A stretch of DNA of 64,000 nt from Quillaja saponaria. Lineage: Eukaryota; Streptophyta; Magnoliopsida; Fabales; Quillajaceae. Numbering within the stretch: position 1 is the first letter of the stretch; each line of letters begins with the position of its first letter. The notes below the pieces were generated by a model. It ran no database searches, had not been told where the DNA came from, and saw nothing but the letters and a program-made list of their open reading frames with translations. Of the stretch, positions 27,901 through 40,465 are shown one piece after another. Where the stretch lies: the NCBI GenBank assembly GCA_029379385.1, contig CM055618.1, forward strand, positions 14,795,071 to 14,859,070, written 5' to 3'. The position numbers and the translations under genes are program-made.

Positions 27901-28432
27901 GAGATCGTCTAAGACACTGAAACCTCTCAGCCCCATTTTTCAATCTTGAAGATTTTGTCGAACAAGAACTCAAATTTGCAAAATTACCAGAATTGTTATC
28001 GGGTTTACCTGAAGTATCTATACGAATCTTATGCTTATCACCGATGTCTTTCTGACTACATATCCTCGAAGAACGTCTCAGACTGCAATAGCTGTCGACC
28101 CCATTATTCAATCTAGGGGATTTTCTCAACCCAGTACTTCCACCCGTGAAATTTCTGGAGCCACTATGGGATACACTCGTTTTTTTCGAAATTTTAATGG
28201 TGGAATCTTTATCGACCGGCTTCACGAAAACACCTTTTACCGAGCTGATAGAAGAATCCGGCTTGCAAACCCGGTTCTTTCTGGATCTAGAGTTGAAGGA
28301 TTTCGGATATTCTGGTCCTTGAGGTGTCCAGGGCGGCTGTGCTTTGGAGGTTTTAATCTGGTTGAGGAGTCTGGTTGATCTTCGGAGAGTCACGGATTGG
28401 TCGATGTGGACCATGGAATTTCTCCTGGGCAT
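24918..28432 (-). CDS. SANT/Myb-domain nuclear protein with repeated LRRSxR motifs
   Basis: Two minus-strand exons, 28432-27497 and 25682-24918, join in phase across a 1.8-kb intron and give 566 residues from the start MPRRNSMVHI. An in-frame ATG nine codons upstream (28459) is also possible. The SANT/Myb-like domain spans about residues 284-330 (GWTVEQERALQRAYF, then FWKKVSKLVPGKSAHDCF). It straddles the intron and most resembles single SANT repeats of chromatin proteins. N-terminal to it are five short basic motifs of the form LR(R/K)SxR(I/L), for example LRRSTRLL, LRKSPRL, LRRSSRI and LRRSQRI, plus an acidic serine stretch and a KRKRKR nuclear signal. The C-terminal half is basic, then ends in a helical ARRKAASVRVEM region and an acidic tail. 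I do not recognise a named gene. The role is inferred to be in chromatin. Confidence 0.8.
27001..27216. repeat. Diverged direct repeat inside the SANT gene intron
   Basis: Copy 1 (27001-27096) and copy 2 (27116-27216) both start TCTCACTCTTGCATAT and end with ACTAATTTTGTTAC(A/T)GCCAAA. They share most of the sequence between, with small indels. This is an old local duplication in a non-coding intron. Confidence 0.6.
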
Positions 28433-31400
28433 TTTCACGAACAATACTGGTGCGAACAAGGTTTGAGAGGGAAAATGATTGATTCAAACTTGAATACAAG
28501 TGATGGCACCTCACAATTCAGAAACGAGCCCAGAGTCACGAAAATCCAAAGAGCTCGAAAGTTGAGACCACAATGCCACGAGCTTTGGAAAGTTCTCATA
28601 TGGGCTAGAGCCCATCATAATGAGCTTCATTTTTCTTTTGTTTTTTTTGCTAAGAATCTTTTTTCTTTTGTTTTAGAACTAAAACCATTTTTAATTTGAA
28701 TCCAAAACAATCACAGTAGTTTATAGTGTTTTTTTAAAATATTTTTTTCTCTCTCTCTCTCTCTTTTTTCTTTTCTTTTTTTATTTAATGAATTACGTGG
28801 TAATTTTTAAATAAGGATGTAAACAAAAAGGTGAAAAAGAATAAGAGAAATGATAAGAACACGGGATTATATTATTTTTCTTATAAAAAATTGTGATCTC
28901 ATAGTTTGACTTGTGTATGTGATTGTTCATGAAGAAAAAATAAGCATAACTAAAACAAAGATAGAATATATAATTAGAGAAAGAATCCCACTATGCAAAC
29001 TGACACTATTATAATAGTGTGTTTAAAGAAAGGATGATACTTAACTTATCTACCTAATTTTTAGTTGCCCCATCGAACCACTATATCTTAATTTGTTAAT
29101 AAAAAGTCCTTAATAATAATATTGTCAATGATTCATGAATTCTACTTAACTAAGATACGTATTATCTATCCTTACATGGCTCTACTTAGATACCATTTTG
29201 TATACTTCCAATTATGATTAATGAATTTACATGTGCATTGGATTACACATTTCAACTATTCCTTAGTCTTCTCTTTCTTCAATTAAAAAAAAAAAAATAG
29301 AAATTGTAATTATCCATTTTCTAGTATGATTAATTTGTACCAAACTTTTTACTAGGATTTATACAAATGTAATTAATAGTAGGGCATATATCCTTTAATT
29401 TTGGGGTAACAAAAAAAAAGTAATAATAATTTGACTTTTTGCATGGCTACAAATTTAAATTTAAAATAGCATCACATGATTTAATTAGTATAATATAATT
29501 GTCCATACCCATTATGAACTTAAACTCTTATCATTACATATATTTTTAATTATGAGTTCAAGTCTGTTTTACTATTTAAATCACGTTTTCTGAATATAAA
29601 TTTAATTTGATTATCTTTGTTAGTTAAATTAATATCTAATTGACATTTTTATTATTAATTAGAAGAATTTTACATTATGACATTAGACATAAGATCAAAT
29701 ACATTTAAAAAATTAATATACTAATCTACGATCATGGAGAATTTAGTATAGCTAACATTTCTCTTTTCATATATATGGGTAATTTGAAAGATTCTTTTAT
29801 TGTTGTCGTTTCGATAATAGACATGCAGATCGAACTATATCAACCACTGTTTTGTAATTATCCATTTTCTAGTATGATTAATTTGTACCAAACTTTTTAC
29901 TAGGATTTATACAAATGTAATTAATAGTAGGGCATATATCCTTTAATTTTGGGGATAACAAAAAAAAAGTAATAATAATTTGACTTTTTGCATGTGGCTA
30001 CAAATTTAAATTTATTATGATTTAATTAGTATAACATGATTGTTCATACCCACAAGTATTTATTATGAACTTAAAGTCCTAACATTACATATACTCTTAT
30101 TACTGAGTTCAAGTCTATTTTACTATTTAAATCACGTCTTTTAAATAATTTTAATTTGATTATCTTTGTTAGTAAAATTAATATCTAATTAACATTTATA
30201 TTATTAATTAGAAGAATTTTACATTATGACATTAGACATAAGATCAAATACATTTAAAAAATTAATATACTAATCTACGATCATGGAGAATTTAGTATAG
30301 CTAACATTTTTCTTTTCATATATATGGGTAATTTGAAAGATTCTTTAATTGTTGTCGTTTCGATAATAGACATGCAGATCGAACTATATCAACCACTGTT
30401 TTGTTTTCTATTAACAAAAAGTAAAAGAAGTAATACGACAAGCAGATGAAACATTTGATTAATTAAACAAAGGAAACAGAGGAAACAAAAAATTAATGTT
30501 ACGTCAACATGACCCTTTTATTTTGATCGGATAAGACAATTAAGAACCCACTAGCACTAGGGATCGTCCTTCAATTAAAGATCATGTCCCCGGCCATGTG
30601 CTTTTAGCTCCAATTTCATACACTGCTTGTCATCATCCGTACGTTACTAATCCATAAAATCGTACTCTCTTTTTTTTCACTCAATATTTTCTCATGCAAT
30701 CAAATAAATACACGAAAGAATTTATCTTATCACGATCAATATTAATCTCTATTATCATTGTTATTTAAAAACACAATTATCATTTTAAGATTTATTAATT
30801 ATTATATAAAATAAACTGAATTGTGATTGTACCTGATACAAAAGTATATAAAATTCATTCCGAATATCAAAGTAAGCTTATTTTGTTTTCTTATTTTCTT
30901 AAATTTATTTTCATGTACTAAACATCATTAATAATTGACGAGAGCAATGATGATCATGATTCGTACTGAATTAAATACAATATATGAAGGGTTTGAGCAT
31001 ATAAAATTATGGAGTGCTAGGACATGTTGCGTCTCTAGACCCACTTGTGACTTGGATGGTCAAAATCAAACTGTTAATGACAGCAAAGATGGGCACGAAG
31101 GAAAAAGTGATATGTACTGCCAATAATCACGGAAAATATACAGATATGGTAGTGTTTTAGCTTCATAGGAAAGAACACATAAATAATTTGTGAAGAACCT
31201 CAGCAACAGTGAAAAAAATTAGGTCATGAAAGCTAGTTTTGTGGGCCAAAGTACATTCTTCAAAATCAAAAGCTAAATTCTTATGGCTCATAATGTTATA
31301 AGATAAAATAAAAAAAAATAAAAAAATCACTTTCCTGTTTAAATTTCTTGGCCATGACATTAGTGACATTCTCTGTTCAACCTCATCTGTTTTGACACGT

Positions 31401-32022
31401 TTCAGCCTGTGTTTTATTGGTGGTATCATTTGACTAACTACTACTTTCTGTCCCAAATAAACGATTCCAGAACATGTACTGCCACATTTTGATTTTCTTA
31501 CCTACATCTTTAATTTTTCAAGAAATTTTTTACTTCCAAACTTTTTATTGCAATGAATTGGATACTTAACAATGATTCGATTTAAAGTAGATACAATTTT
31601 ATTCTAATCTAAAACGATAGAACTTATTTTACATTTGGATTTTTAATATATCTTGATTTGATCTAATCCGAATTTTGTATAATGAATTAATATGAAGCAA
31701 ATCAATTACACGTAATTTTAATTCCAGACAAAAACATGGGTATACACCTATAGACCATTTTAAGAGGCAAACAGCATTAATTCTGATTCCCAGTAAAAAA
31801 GTCATTAATTATCAATACATTGTCCTCTAAATATTGATTTCCTTCTTTAAATAATAATTATATACTTAAACACTAAATGGTGGTAATTTACAAGTTGACC
31901 TGCTCTCTAAAAATTTCTGGGTGATGATGGTTGAAGGAAGTAATAATGGTGGTAAAATTTTGATATTTTTACAATTAACACTATACATACATGGCTAGCA
32001 AAATGATAATTTTGTTTGTGGG
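28433..32022. other. Long AT-rich intergenic region with a 549-bp tandem duplication
   Basis: The first about 250 bases are promoter and 5' leader of the SANT gene. A CT microsatellite lies at about 28750-28765. A tandem duplication (29306-30403) fills the middle. From 31930 to 32022 the sequence is probably 3' UTR of the next minus-strand gene. No gene is supported. Confidence 0.5.
29306..30403. repeat. Tandem duplication of a 549-bp non-coding unit
   Basis: Unit 1 (29306-29853) and unit 2 (29854-30403) are directly adjacent. Both start GTAATTATCCATTTTCTAGT and both end near AACTATATCAACCACTGTTTT. They differ by scattered substitutions and a few small indels in the middle, for example around 29465-29520 versus 30010-30065. 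The unit is AT-rich and has no open frame or terminal repeats. Confidence 0.85.
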
Positions 32023-32554
32023 CTAATATAAAGGCACTCCTATACGCGGGGGTTTTGGTGGTTTCTCAACTTTCACAATGATCTTCTCCGGTCGTGAAGG
32101 CTCACAAGGACAAGGTAAAGCTATGAACTTTGGCACCTTATCTCCGGGCATCAACACCGGCAAGCTCTGGCTCTGTTTTTGCTTCAAATCCTGCAACCCA
32201 GAACACAAAATTACTCAAATTTATCAAAAAAGCGAAATTTGGATGCAGGGGAAATAATTTGTAATGAAGGAGGAGGAGGAATACTGTGTAGTTGAGTTTA
32301 GACTTGGAGGGTGAGCCTTGTATATCAGCCTCAGGATCTGGGTCATCGGAGAAAGATTGACGGAGGGATCTGATTTTGTCCCAATGGTAACAGCAAGAGA
32401 AGATTCCACTCAAGCTGAAGATGACAATCAGGAGGAGGGCTGTGCCAAGAGGAAAGCCCAAGGACGGTCGTGATGCATCCACGTGAGGTGGAGAAAGATT
32501 CTGACTCTCCATCACATATACTTGTTGTTGATGATGATGATCTTGTTCCTTCAC
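32023..32554 (-). CDS. At5g65660-like hydroxyproline-rich/single-pass membrane protein
   Basis: This is a small plant protein of the At5g65660 type, annotated elsewhere as hydroxyproline-rich glycoprotein family. Its function is unknown. Minus-strand exons 32554-32285 and 32190-32023 join in phase and give 145 residues from the first ATG, or 131 from the second (MESQNLSPPH), which is nearer the Arabidopsis length. One membrane segment is obvious (LGTALLLIVIFSLSGIFSC). The conserved juxtamembrane CCYHWDKIRSLRQSFSDD and SPSKSKLNYTDLKQKQSQS follow. The tail is MPGDKVPKFIALPCPCEP, then a lysine/proline-rich KVEKPPKPP and the terminal VPLY. It sits upstream of the IAA9-like gene, the same order as At5g65660-At5g65670. 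Confidence 0.88.
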
Positions 32555-33967
32555 TCACAGAATTTAGAGAGGAAGGAAAAGAATTTGATGGAAGGTAAGG
32601 AGATGGAGAAGAGAGTGAGTGACATAGGCGGAGATTTATAAGAGTGATGAGAATGAGAAGATGAGAAGGAGGGGGGTGGGTGGGTACGTGTAAAGGTACG
32701 CAGTGCCCTAATAATATCTTGGGCCATGGTACGGAAGGTATGCAGGGTCCACTTCTTTGGTGCTTAGTGTTGAGCGTGAGCATCAATGAAACCTATGTTT
32801 GATTTGGAAGAAAGAGACACTATCTTAATTTCATAGATTACATTTACAAAAGATTTTCATTTATTACAAGTTTACACTAATAATTTGTAATGATATTCGA
32901 AGAGCATATGAGATATAATAAGTCTTCTTTTTAGCAAATGGAAATAATAAAACAAAATGACACTGATTATAAGCTGAAAATACAAGTAAGTTGACATTGT
33001 AATCAAAAACAAAATGAATCAAAATTTGTTATGAAATTGAACTTATTCGAGTTATTTATTAAGAGATTGATTTTATCTTAATTCAATACAATTCATGAAT
33101 TATTTGAATTAAATCATCACCTATTGTAATGTAATTAAATTTAGAAAGATGATATGGATAAGTTTATACGAGTAGTTGTGTTTTGATAGTAACAAGGATG
33201 GATTCACCCTCCTAGATATGCCGTGTGGAATTCGTATTCCTAATCAATTGTTTGTTTGGAACTAGTACAAAAAGATAAGTTAAAACCTTTCCTCTTACAT
33301 ATATTCTAACTTAGTAAGTGAAGTTGGACTTGTTAAGTGACATTTTGAAGCCCCAAATTATTGTCTCTTCTGCTCGGCCGATTGTAGCATCATGTTGTTT
33401 ACTTTGTGAACAAAAAGCTGGCAGCCTGGCAGCCTGGCAGCAGCACTATCACTTGCTGCTACGCTACTGACTTGACCCCAACACAAGCAACAACCCAACA
33501 AGCTGGAATTGGAATTCAAATATTTTTTGGTAGGCCATTTGAGGCTTGAAAAGTAAGAGAACCCAAACCAGGCCCTTCCTAATTGTAATTAGAGGCAATA
33601 CTAAACTTGATAATAGATTGAATCATGACCTGACTCAATTTAAAGTTGATTCGATTTAAACTTAATCAATTAATAATTCACATAACATTTAAACATATAA
33701 AATATTTAACCCGATTAGCTCAGGTACATGGCATGATTTGAGCTAACTTAGACCCAAAGTATCAAGTTGCATTCCCTATCACAGGCTTCTTGCTTCCCAA
33801 TACCAGGTCACTAACTTAAACATGTGCTCAAATTGATATTGTTTATCTGTCCCAAGGGATTGGGCCCCGACCCGGACCAGGACCTAGAAGTAATTGGATA
33901 GTGGGCTATTTTGTTTAAGCCAGCATCTCACTCTCTCATAATCGTTTGTAGAATTGAAATAGGAGAC

Positions 33968-34080
33968 CTTGAAATAGTTCAAAGCACTTGAAAATTTTCT
34001 TAGCAAATTCATTCCATATTTATACCTCACCAAATTTGGTAAGAAAATCTTTCAAGTGCTGCAAACTATTTGATTCCAAG
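33968..34080 (+). ncRNA. Candidate microRNA-like foldback
   Basis: A 113-base stretch folds on itself. The 5' arm CACTTGAAA pairs with TTTCAAGTG, ATTTTCTTA pairs with TAAGAAAAT after a one-base bulge, CAAATT pairs with AATTTG near the loop, and TAGTT pairs with AACTA near the base. About 45 bases per arm pair with few mismatches around a loop of about 20 bases, which is the geometry of a plant pre-miRNA. I do not recognise the arm sequences as a known conserved miRNA. A decayed small inverted-repeat transposon is the alternative. Confidence 0.4.
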
Positions 34081-37000
34081 ATTAGAACAACAACATCTTT
34101 ATGCCTTACCGAATTGATTTGACTCACACTACATATATATCATGCTTTTGTTATCTCCTTCAACATTTTTGGGGAGACATTTATATAGTGCTAGTGCAAA
34201 ATTTTCAACTTTTAGTTTCACTTGGTCGAAAAGAATAAAGCAACAATAAAATAGGAAGGAAATCTTGGGTCATGGAGGATAATTTTTTATAAACTAATCT
34301 CATCGTATTGTTTGTTATGTTTGAAATTTTACGACTCTTGAAACAAATATTTTTTGTTTTTGTTTTTTTGAATGTATACTTTACATCTTATGTTTATATT
34401 TGATTCAATAAAATTTCTTAAAGAAGAAAAGTAAAATGTACGTGTCAAACTTCATTTAAAGATTACAGCCTAGAGGTGGGATTCAAAATGAGCCATCCTA
34501 AAACTAGTAAATGAAATGAATGTTAATAGATCCGGATCGAATTAAAATATATTTAAAAGCAATATTTTGCATTTCCAGATATAAGATATCATCTCTCCAC
34601 TAATGACCTTTATTTCTTTTATACATTGGATAGTAACAAATGGGGTCTCCGATCAAATTATAGAACTTATATACATCTGAATCAAATAATTAAATTTTCT
34701 AAAAATAATTTATAAAAAAAACACTATCATCACTCAAAAAATATAAGTATTTAACCGTTCACGGTAAAAGAAAATCACACTAGACAACCCTAACAACAAA
34801 TACAATTTAAAAGTTAGTTGTGATTTTTAAAATTAAAGGTACAAAAATATCTTATCAATTTTAGAATATTTCAAATATATCTTTAATTATTTTATAAACC
34901 ACTTAATAAAAGTTAACCAATATTAATAATGTGTATTTTGTTATTTTATATATTCACAGCAGTTTATGATTTATTTTACCAAATATTTTGTTTATTATTT
35001 TTACTATCACATCAATTTTAATAAAAAATTGACCAAACAAAATTATTGTGATTTTTTTACATCTACTTTTTCATGTTAAAATAATTTATCAAAAATTATA
35101 ATATTACCAAACTCAACTTTAAGTACAGTTATAAGAGTTGTTTTCTATTTCATAACAAGTTATGACATCAAGTATAAAAATACACTTGACATTCATATGA
35201 AATGACTTTTTCTCAAATGCATTGCTCAGTGAGTTTTGTTTTTTTGTTAGATTGGATCGTTTTCATCCAAAAATTGATTAATTCAAACTTGAGAAATATA
35301 ATTTGAGATAAAATGGACAAAGTGTATACATTTGAAAGAAAGAAAAGAAAAAAGTCATATCATAGGGGATAAAGTTTATTGTTATTATTCTTTTTAAGTA
35401 AGTGAGAACATTCACTTATTTATATATTTTAACAAAAAATAATAATTGATAAAAAAGACAGAGCTATAAATCACAAAAAGCCGATTAGTACATACAGACG
35501 TAGATGTATGTACACAAGTCGTAGTCATCATGTATGTATTGTCACACGTGAGTCTCCCTCCGCACGGGACCGCATAAGTGGGGTCCGCTGATGAAGATAT
35601 CTCAAATCTGAATTTAGACGCCTAGTAGTAATAATGTCATTTCAAGTTTCTGTAAAAGGTAACGTGTCGTACCTCTATTAGTTAAACTTAAAATAGGCCC
35701 CCGAACAAAATACACTTTAAACGACTGCGCCGTGGAAGATAACAACCCGTCGTTTATGTTCAGTGTAAAATAATTTAGGACAAATCAAAAGGTTACCGGC
35801 AAAAGCGGAGTCCTCCGGCACTGGGTCCCAGTGTCGAGGCACAGCCCCGCAAAATCTGAGGCTCCAAAGCAAAGTTCCACCCAAATTTTATTTTTACTTT
35901 TATTGATATTTTTCTTCCTCTTTTCATTTTCTTGGGTTTATTTATTTATTTGGTTATATTTCAATATTCTTTTATTTTTATTAGAACACATATATCAGTA
36001 TAATTTTTTAATTTTTGTTAAATTGTCACTAAACTATCAATTGCTAGTATATTTTTTGAAAGCAGGTAAACAAATCTTGATTAAGTATTAATTGATATAT
36101 TTTTGTAGGTACTAAAGTATTAATTGATAATATTTTTATATAATTTGTGTTAGTAGATGAGTCATTATAAACCAAAAGAGTAGATATAGATATTTTTATA
36201 ATTTATGCGTTATTTAATATTCACATTAAATCTATACATAATTTAAATGATTTATGCATTAATAAGTAATTTAAATTTTATCATTGTTATTTTAATAATT
36301 TATGTAAAAATAAGTATTTCAATGTAAATGGTTGTTGCTTCTATAGAGTTTGTGTCATGTTGGTAGAGATTTCATATTTAATCATTGTCATTTTAGCTAT
36401 TTATAAATATTTTATAATGGAAAAGAATCACAACTACATGTAATATTATTAATTAATACCGTCTTTTTCAACAAAGTAAGTGACTATACACATAACAAAA
36501 CCATCCACACCTCTTGCCGATGGACACTTAGCTTTGCTTATAATATTCTTGAAAAAAGGTTTTTTTTACACGTGTAGGTTAATCCTCTGTCAAATAATTT
36601 TTTTTTGTCAAAGAACTGATTCTCACTTGATCACAAAAATTTTAAATATGATATCATAAAAAGAAAAAAAAAAATACATTCACAAACTTCAAGTGATTTT
36701 TCTGGAATAAAATTTTGAGAGCACTAAAAGCACACAAAAAATGTTTATAATAATAAATAAATTATATTTAAAATTATTTTTTAATTTCAGTGATCACGTA
36801 GTTCAAAATTTAAGTCAAGTGAAACTCAATTAATTATTTTTTTACTCTAAAAATAAATTATAAAGTTGTAAACATATATTTTTGACTACTGAATAAACTA
36901 TTAAAATAAAACTCACGTGCATTGCTCCCTATACATAAAATGTCTAAAATTTAGCCTAATTTCCACTGTGATACGCAACTAAAAAATCAAAAGTAAAATT

Positions 37001-37471
37001 TGTTGAAATGACTAACATTGCACTTTAAACTTCTTTCATAAAAATGGCAAAAAATGATAAGCCAGCTAGCTTTGATTAGTGGCAAATGACGTGGAATGAT
37101 GTGAGGATGATGGTTATATTGGCATGCATGAAACATGAGATATTATGCCCCCTAAGCGTGCAAGTATCGGTGATACCAAATCATTTCTATTTTGTTAAAT
37201 TTATTTATTAAAAAAAAATATATAAAGAGTATCCTAATGTAGAATATTATTTATTTGAATAATTAATTATAATTTTATTTTAATATTATTTGATACATAA
37301 ATTATTATTTTAAAATAATTAATTTCTTATTTTATATTTATTATTTCTTAACAAGTTTTTATGGTATCATAACAACTTTTTGAGAATTTTCAAAAAAGTG
37401 TCTTAAAAGTTATTTAAATATAATAAATATAATATTTAAAATTATTTTTAATTTTTTTTAAATTATTGTTT

Positions 37472-37627
37472 AAAAAACACTTGATAAGGTACAATAAATG
37501 TGAATTTTAAAATTTGAAACATTGAAAAAAAAATATTTATTATGCAGTACTGAAATCATGGTCAATCACTATAATTGATAAAATAAAATTTTTATATTTA
37601 TTACTTTAATAAATATCTTATGACCCC
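37472..37627 (+). mobile_element. MITE-like AT-rich element, copy 1
   Basis: About 155 bases here match the reverse complement of 48403-48573 over their full length, including the words TTATTATGCAGYACT and TTTTATATTTATTAC. The ends are imperfect inverted repeats (TGATAAGGTAcAATAAAT against ATTTATTActTTAATAAAT). Two dispersed copies with inverted ends and no coding capacity fit a small MITE. Confidence 0.5.
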
Positions 37628-39346
37628 TCGTTAATTTTTTTTTTTAAGTAATAATTTATTTATTAAATAGTATTAAAATTATTACCATTAATAGTAGAAA
37701 GTTTCAATTTATATAATTTTTACTAAATTTTTTTTAATTAAATAATAAATACAAAACAACTAAGAAGAAAGAGAAAAGGCAAGTATTTTTTATTAAATAA
37801 TAATTGCAAAACAATTAAAAGAAAGAGAAAAGGGCAATGATGTAAAAGCAAGTAATGATGGAAGTTACATGTCCCACTCACCACCCGGCAACCTCACTTC
37901 TTTTGCCGCATTCTTGTCCCCCAATCGCACTCCCTTCCCCTGTTTTCCTCTGTCCCCTTTCCTTCTTTCTTAAACCCCACTTCATTCAATTCCTTCTTTA
38001 TTTATATTCAATCCTTCTTCTCCTTTTCATTTTCCCGATTTTAACCTCCAACTATTCTCATATTTCCATTACTATATCTCACTTCCTCGTTTTTCCAGCA
38101 ACACATGAGAACACTCAATCAATTAAGCATGGTAATAACCCTCGATTCAAAGTTAATCAGATTCGAATTTATCAAAAAATATATATATATATATCTGATT
38201 GACCCGAATGTCTAATTCGTAAAATAATCTTATTTTTATTTTATAATAATAAATGAAAAATTCTTAACAATTTTGATATTTGACTTAAAATTACATACTT
38301 GACACTTACGTATTGGTTTTGTTGACAAAACTTTCATTGCATGATTTGTTAAAAATGGCTAAACATAAGGTTGGTCTTTGATCTTTCTGCAGTGGTCATC
38401 TATGTCAGTGGCACAGTGCCATTACTATTCCGTGTTTGGATGAGAAGCTTCTTGCCACCAACGGCAACCACTTTCAACTCCCATAGACAAACGAGGAAGA
38501 ATTAAAAAAAGGATGAGAAGCTCAATTTGAATTTATTGTAATGACATTTGATATGACCTGCTTCACTTTGCAGGGTACACACATCACAATTTTAAGTTAT
38601 CATCTTCAAACTAGGTAGGACAATACATTTGATATTAATATCAAAATTTAATTTAATATGCAACAAACAAGGTCTCTTTTGATTGTAATCGAATCAATTG
38701 AAACTAGATTTATCTTGTAGATTTTATTTTTTTTAAAATATATATTTGTATATTAATCTGTAGTGGATAGACTGTGATTATATGTCAAGATAAATATTTT
38801 TTTCTGCAACAAGGGCAAAATCGTCATTGACTATCATCCCCAAAACCTTCATAGAAAGCAAAAAGAAAGAGAAAAAAGATCGTCATAATTCGTAGCATCT
38901 GTTAAACAACGACAAGATATTTATTTCACTGTCTGCACAAGATCGACGGACTAATTTCTCCCTCTTGATCAATCACAGCCGTTCAATGTGATTCCTGTCC
39001 TAGATCGGCGCAGTATTAAACGAACCGGTCCAATTTACGGGACTAGAATATTAAATACCAAATTTAAACACTATCTGTTGCCTTATTTCCCGTTTTGCCA
39101 CTTTTCTTTTTAAGTAATTTTTTTTTTTCTCACTTCTCAGCTTCATTGAGTTTCTCGGCGAACACATACAGCTTTTGTTGCTTTCTGTTTAATGGAAGGG
39201 CCTTAAGCTTCCTCTTCCTCTCTCTCTCTGCTTACAACCTTCACAGCCTTTGCTTGCGTTTTTTTTCTTCTTATTTCTGAGAAAAGAAAAACTAGAAGCT
39301 TTAATCTGTCTTCTTCTCAGACTGATCTACCAAAGCGATTTGTTAG

Positions 39347-40446
39347 GTACGTGTTTGTAATCTTTCTTATTATTTTTCATTTCTGAATTTTTTTTATGTG
39401 CTTTGTTTAGTTGAAGACCGTGATGCTGTATTACTTGAGTTGAATCTATAGGCATCAGATTGATCTTCTTCATAATTTCAAGGAAAATGTGCCTTTTGTT
39501 TTAGTTGAAAATTAAGGATTGGGACCTTGTATTTGTTTTATTTTTTATTTATATATATATATATATCTGTTGACCTGCAGTTTCCCTGTTTTGTAGTTTA
39601 CTTTTGTGCTTTTGTTTGTTTCCTGAGAAAACAGAGAGCCTGGAGCAACAAGAAAATACTATTTGGTTCGGAGTAGTGAAAAAGAAATGAACTTAATTTT
39701 TGCTGGTAATGTAAATTATTTTAGTTAAATTCGGTAGTTAATGTTTCGGGAATGATATTCATTTAACCTCCATATTGACACAAAGCAAAAGGTTTTGGAG
39801 AAAACGATTTATTTTTATCTGATGAATTGGGTTTCTATAGTTGGAACTGTGTTTTATGAATTATACTTGATTCTGCTAACTTCTTTTAGGGAGAGGAGGC
39901 CACTTGTTGCAGAAAAAAAATTTAAGTATTTGTGGATGGTTAGACATTTATAAGGGGTTTGCTGTTTATTGTGTGTTATTAATTAGCAGCACTAGCTGCT
40001 ATCTTGATTTTAAGGATATTTCATATATCTGTATTCCATCTTGTGTAATTTTTCTACTTAAATGCTTGCCGAGCATTATTTGGTTGCGTTATTCTATGTT
40101 ATAATATTGTAGTACATATGGCTTGTAAAACCCAGAAACATAATTTGTTTGTTGTTTACTTCACCTTATATATTGTGATGATCATTGTGATCTGGGATTT
40201 TTTTCTTCTAAGCCTAGCTCCCCCAAATTAGTTGGCTAAGTTTTTTCATTTCTCTTGATTATCTCCCATTACTTCCATTTCTGGCCTGAGAATGGGTTTG
40301 TTTATTTATTTTTTATTTTTTTCTGTTTTTCTAAGTTACTTGGTTTTTTCTTTCTGCTAATTGATTTATTATACCTTTGATGATAAATGGTACTTTTCGA
40401 GCAATATATCATGTGAATTTGTCTTCACTATTTTTATAAGTATCAG
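39347..40446 (+). other. Probable 5' UTR intron of the IAA9-like gene
   Basis: A strong donor (TTGTTAG|GTACGTG) follows a pyrimidine-rich leader at about 39100-39346. An acceptor (TTATAAGTATCAG|TTTC) ends at 40446, 19 bases before the ATG. The interval has no long coding frame of its own. A spliced 5' leader is therefore inferred. Confidence 0.5.
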
Positions 40447-40465
40447 TTTCAAATTTGGACGTCTG

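Larger units (their letters stand above)
32555..40465. other. Long intergenic region upstream of the IAA9-like gene
   Basis: This is mostly AT-rich unique sequence. It contains a microRNA-like foldback at 33968-34080, a GC-richer island at 35500-35880, a MITE-like repeat at 37472-37627 and a pyrimidine-rich tract at 37880-38060. The IAA9 5' leader starts at about 39100. No protein gene is supported; the 86-codon frame at 35831 and the 115-codon frame at 37855 are low-complexity. Confidence 0.5.

Noticed and set aside
29306..30403. LTR pair or CRISPR-like array
   Set aside because: The two copies are adjacent with no internal region, no TG...CA ends and no spacer-repeat periodicity; this is a plain tandem duplication.
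35831..36091. 86-codon frame with a hydrophobic stretch
   Set aside because: The hydrophobic part is simply translated T-rich DNA; no family features.
37855..38202. 115-codon proline/serine/leucine-rich frame
   Set aside because: Translated pyrimidine-rich tract without conserved features; possibly leader-like DNA but not a supported protein.
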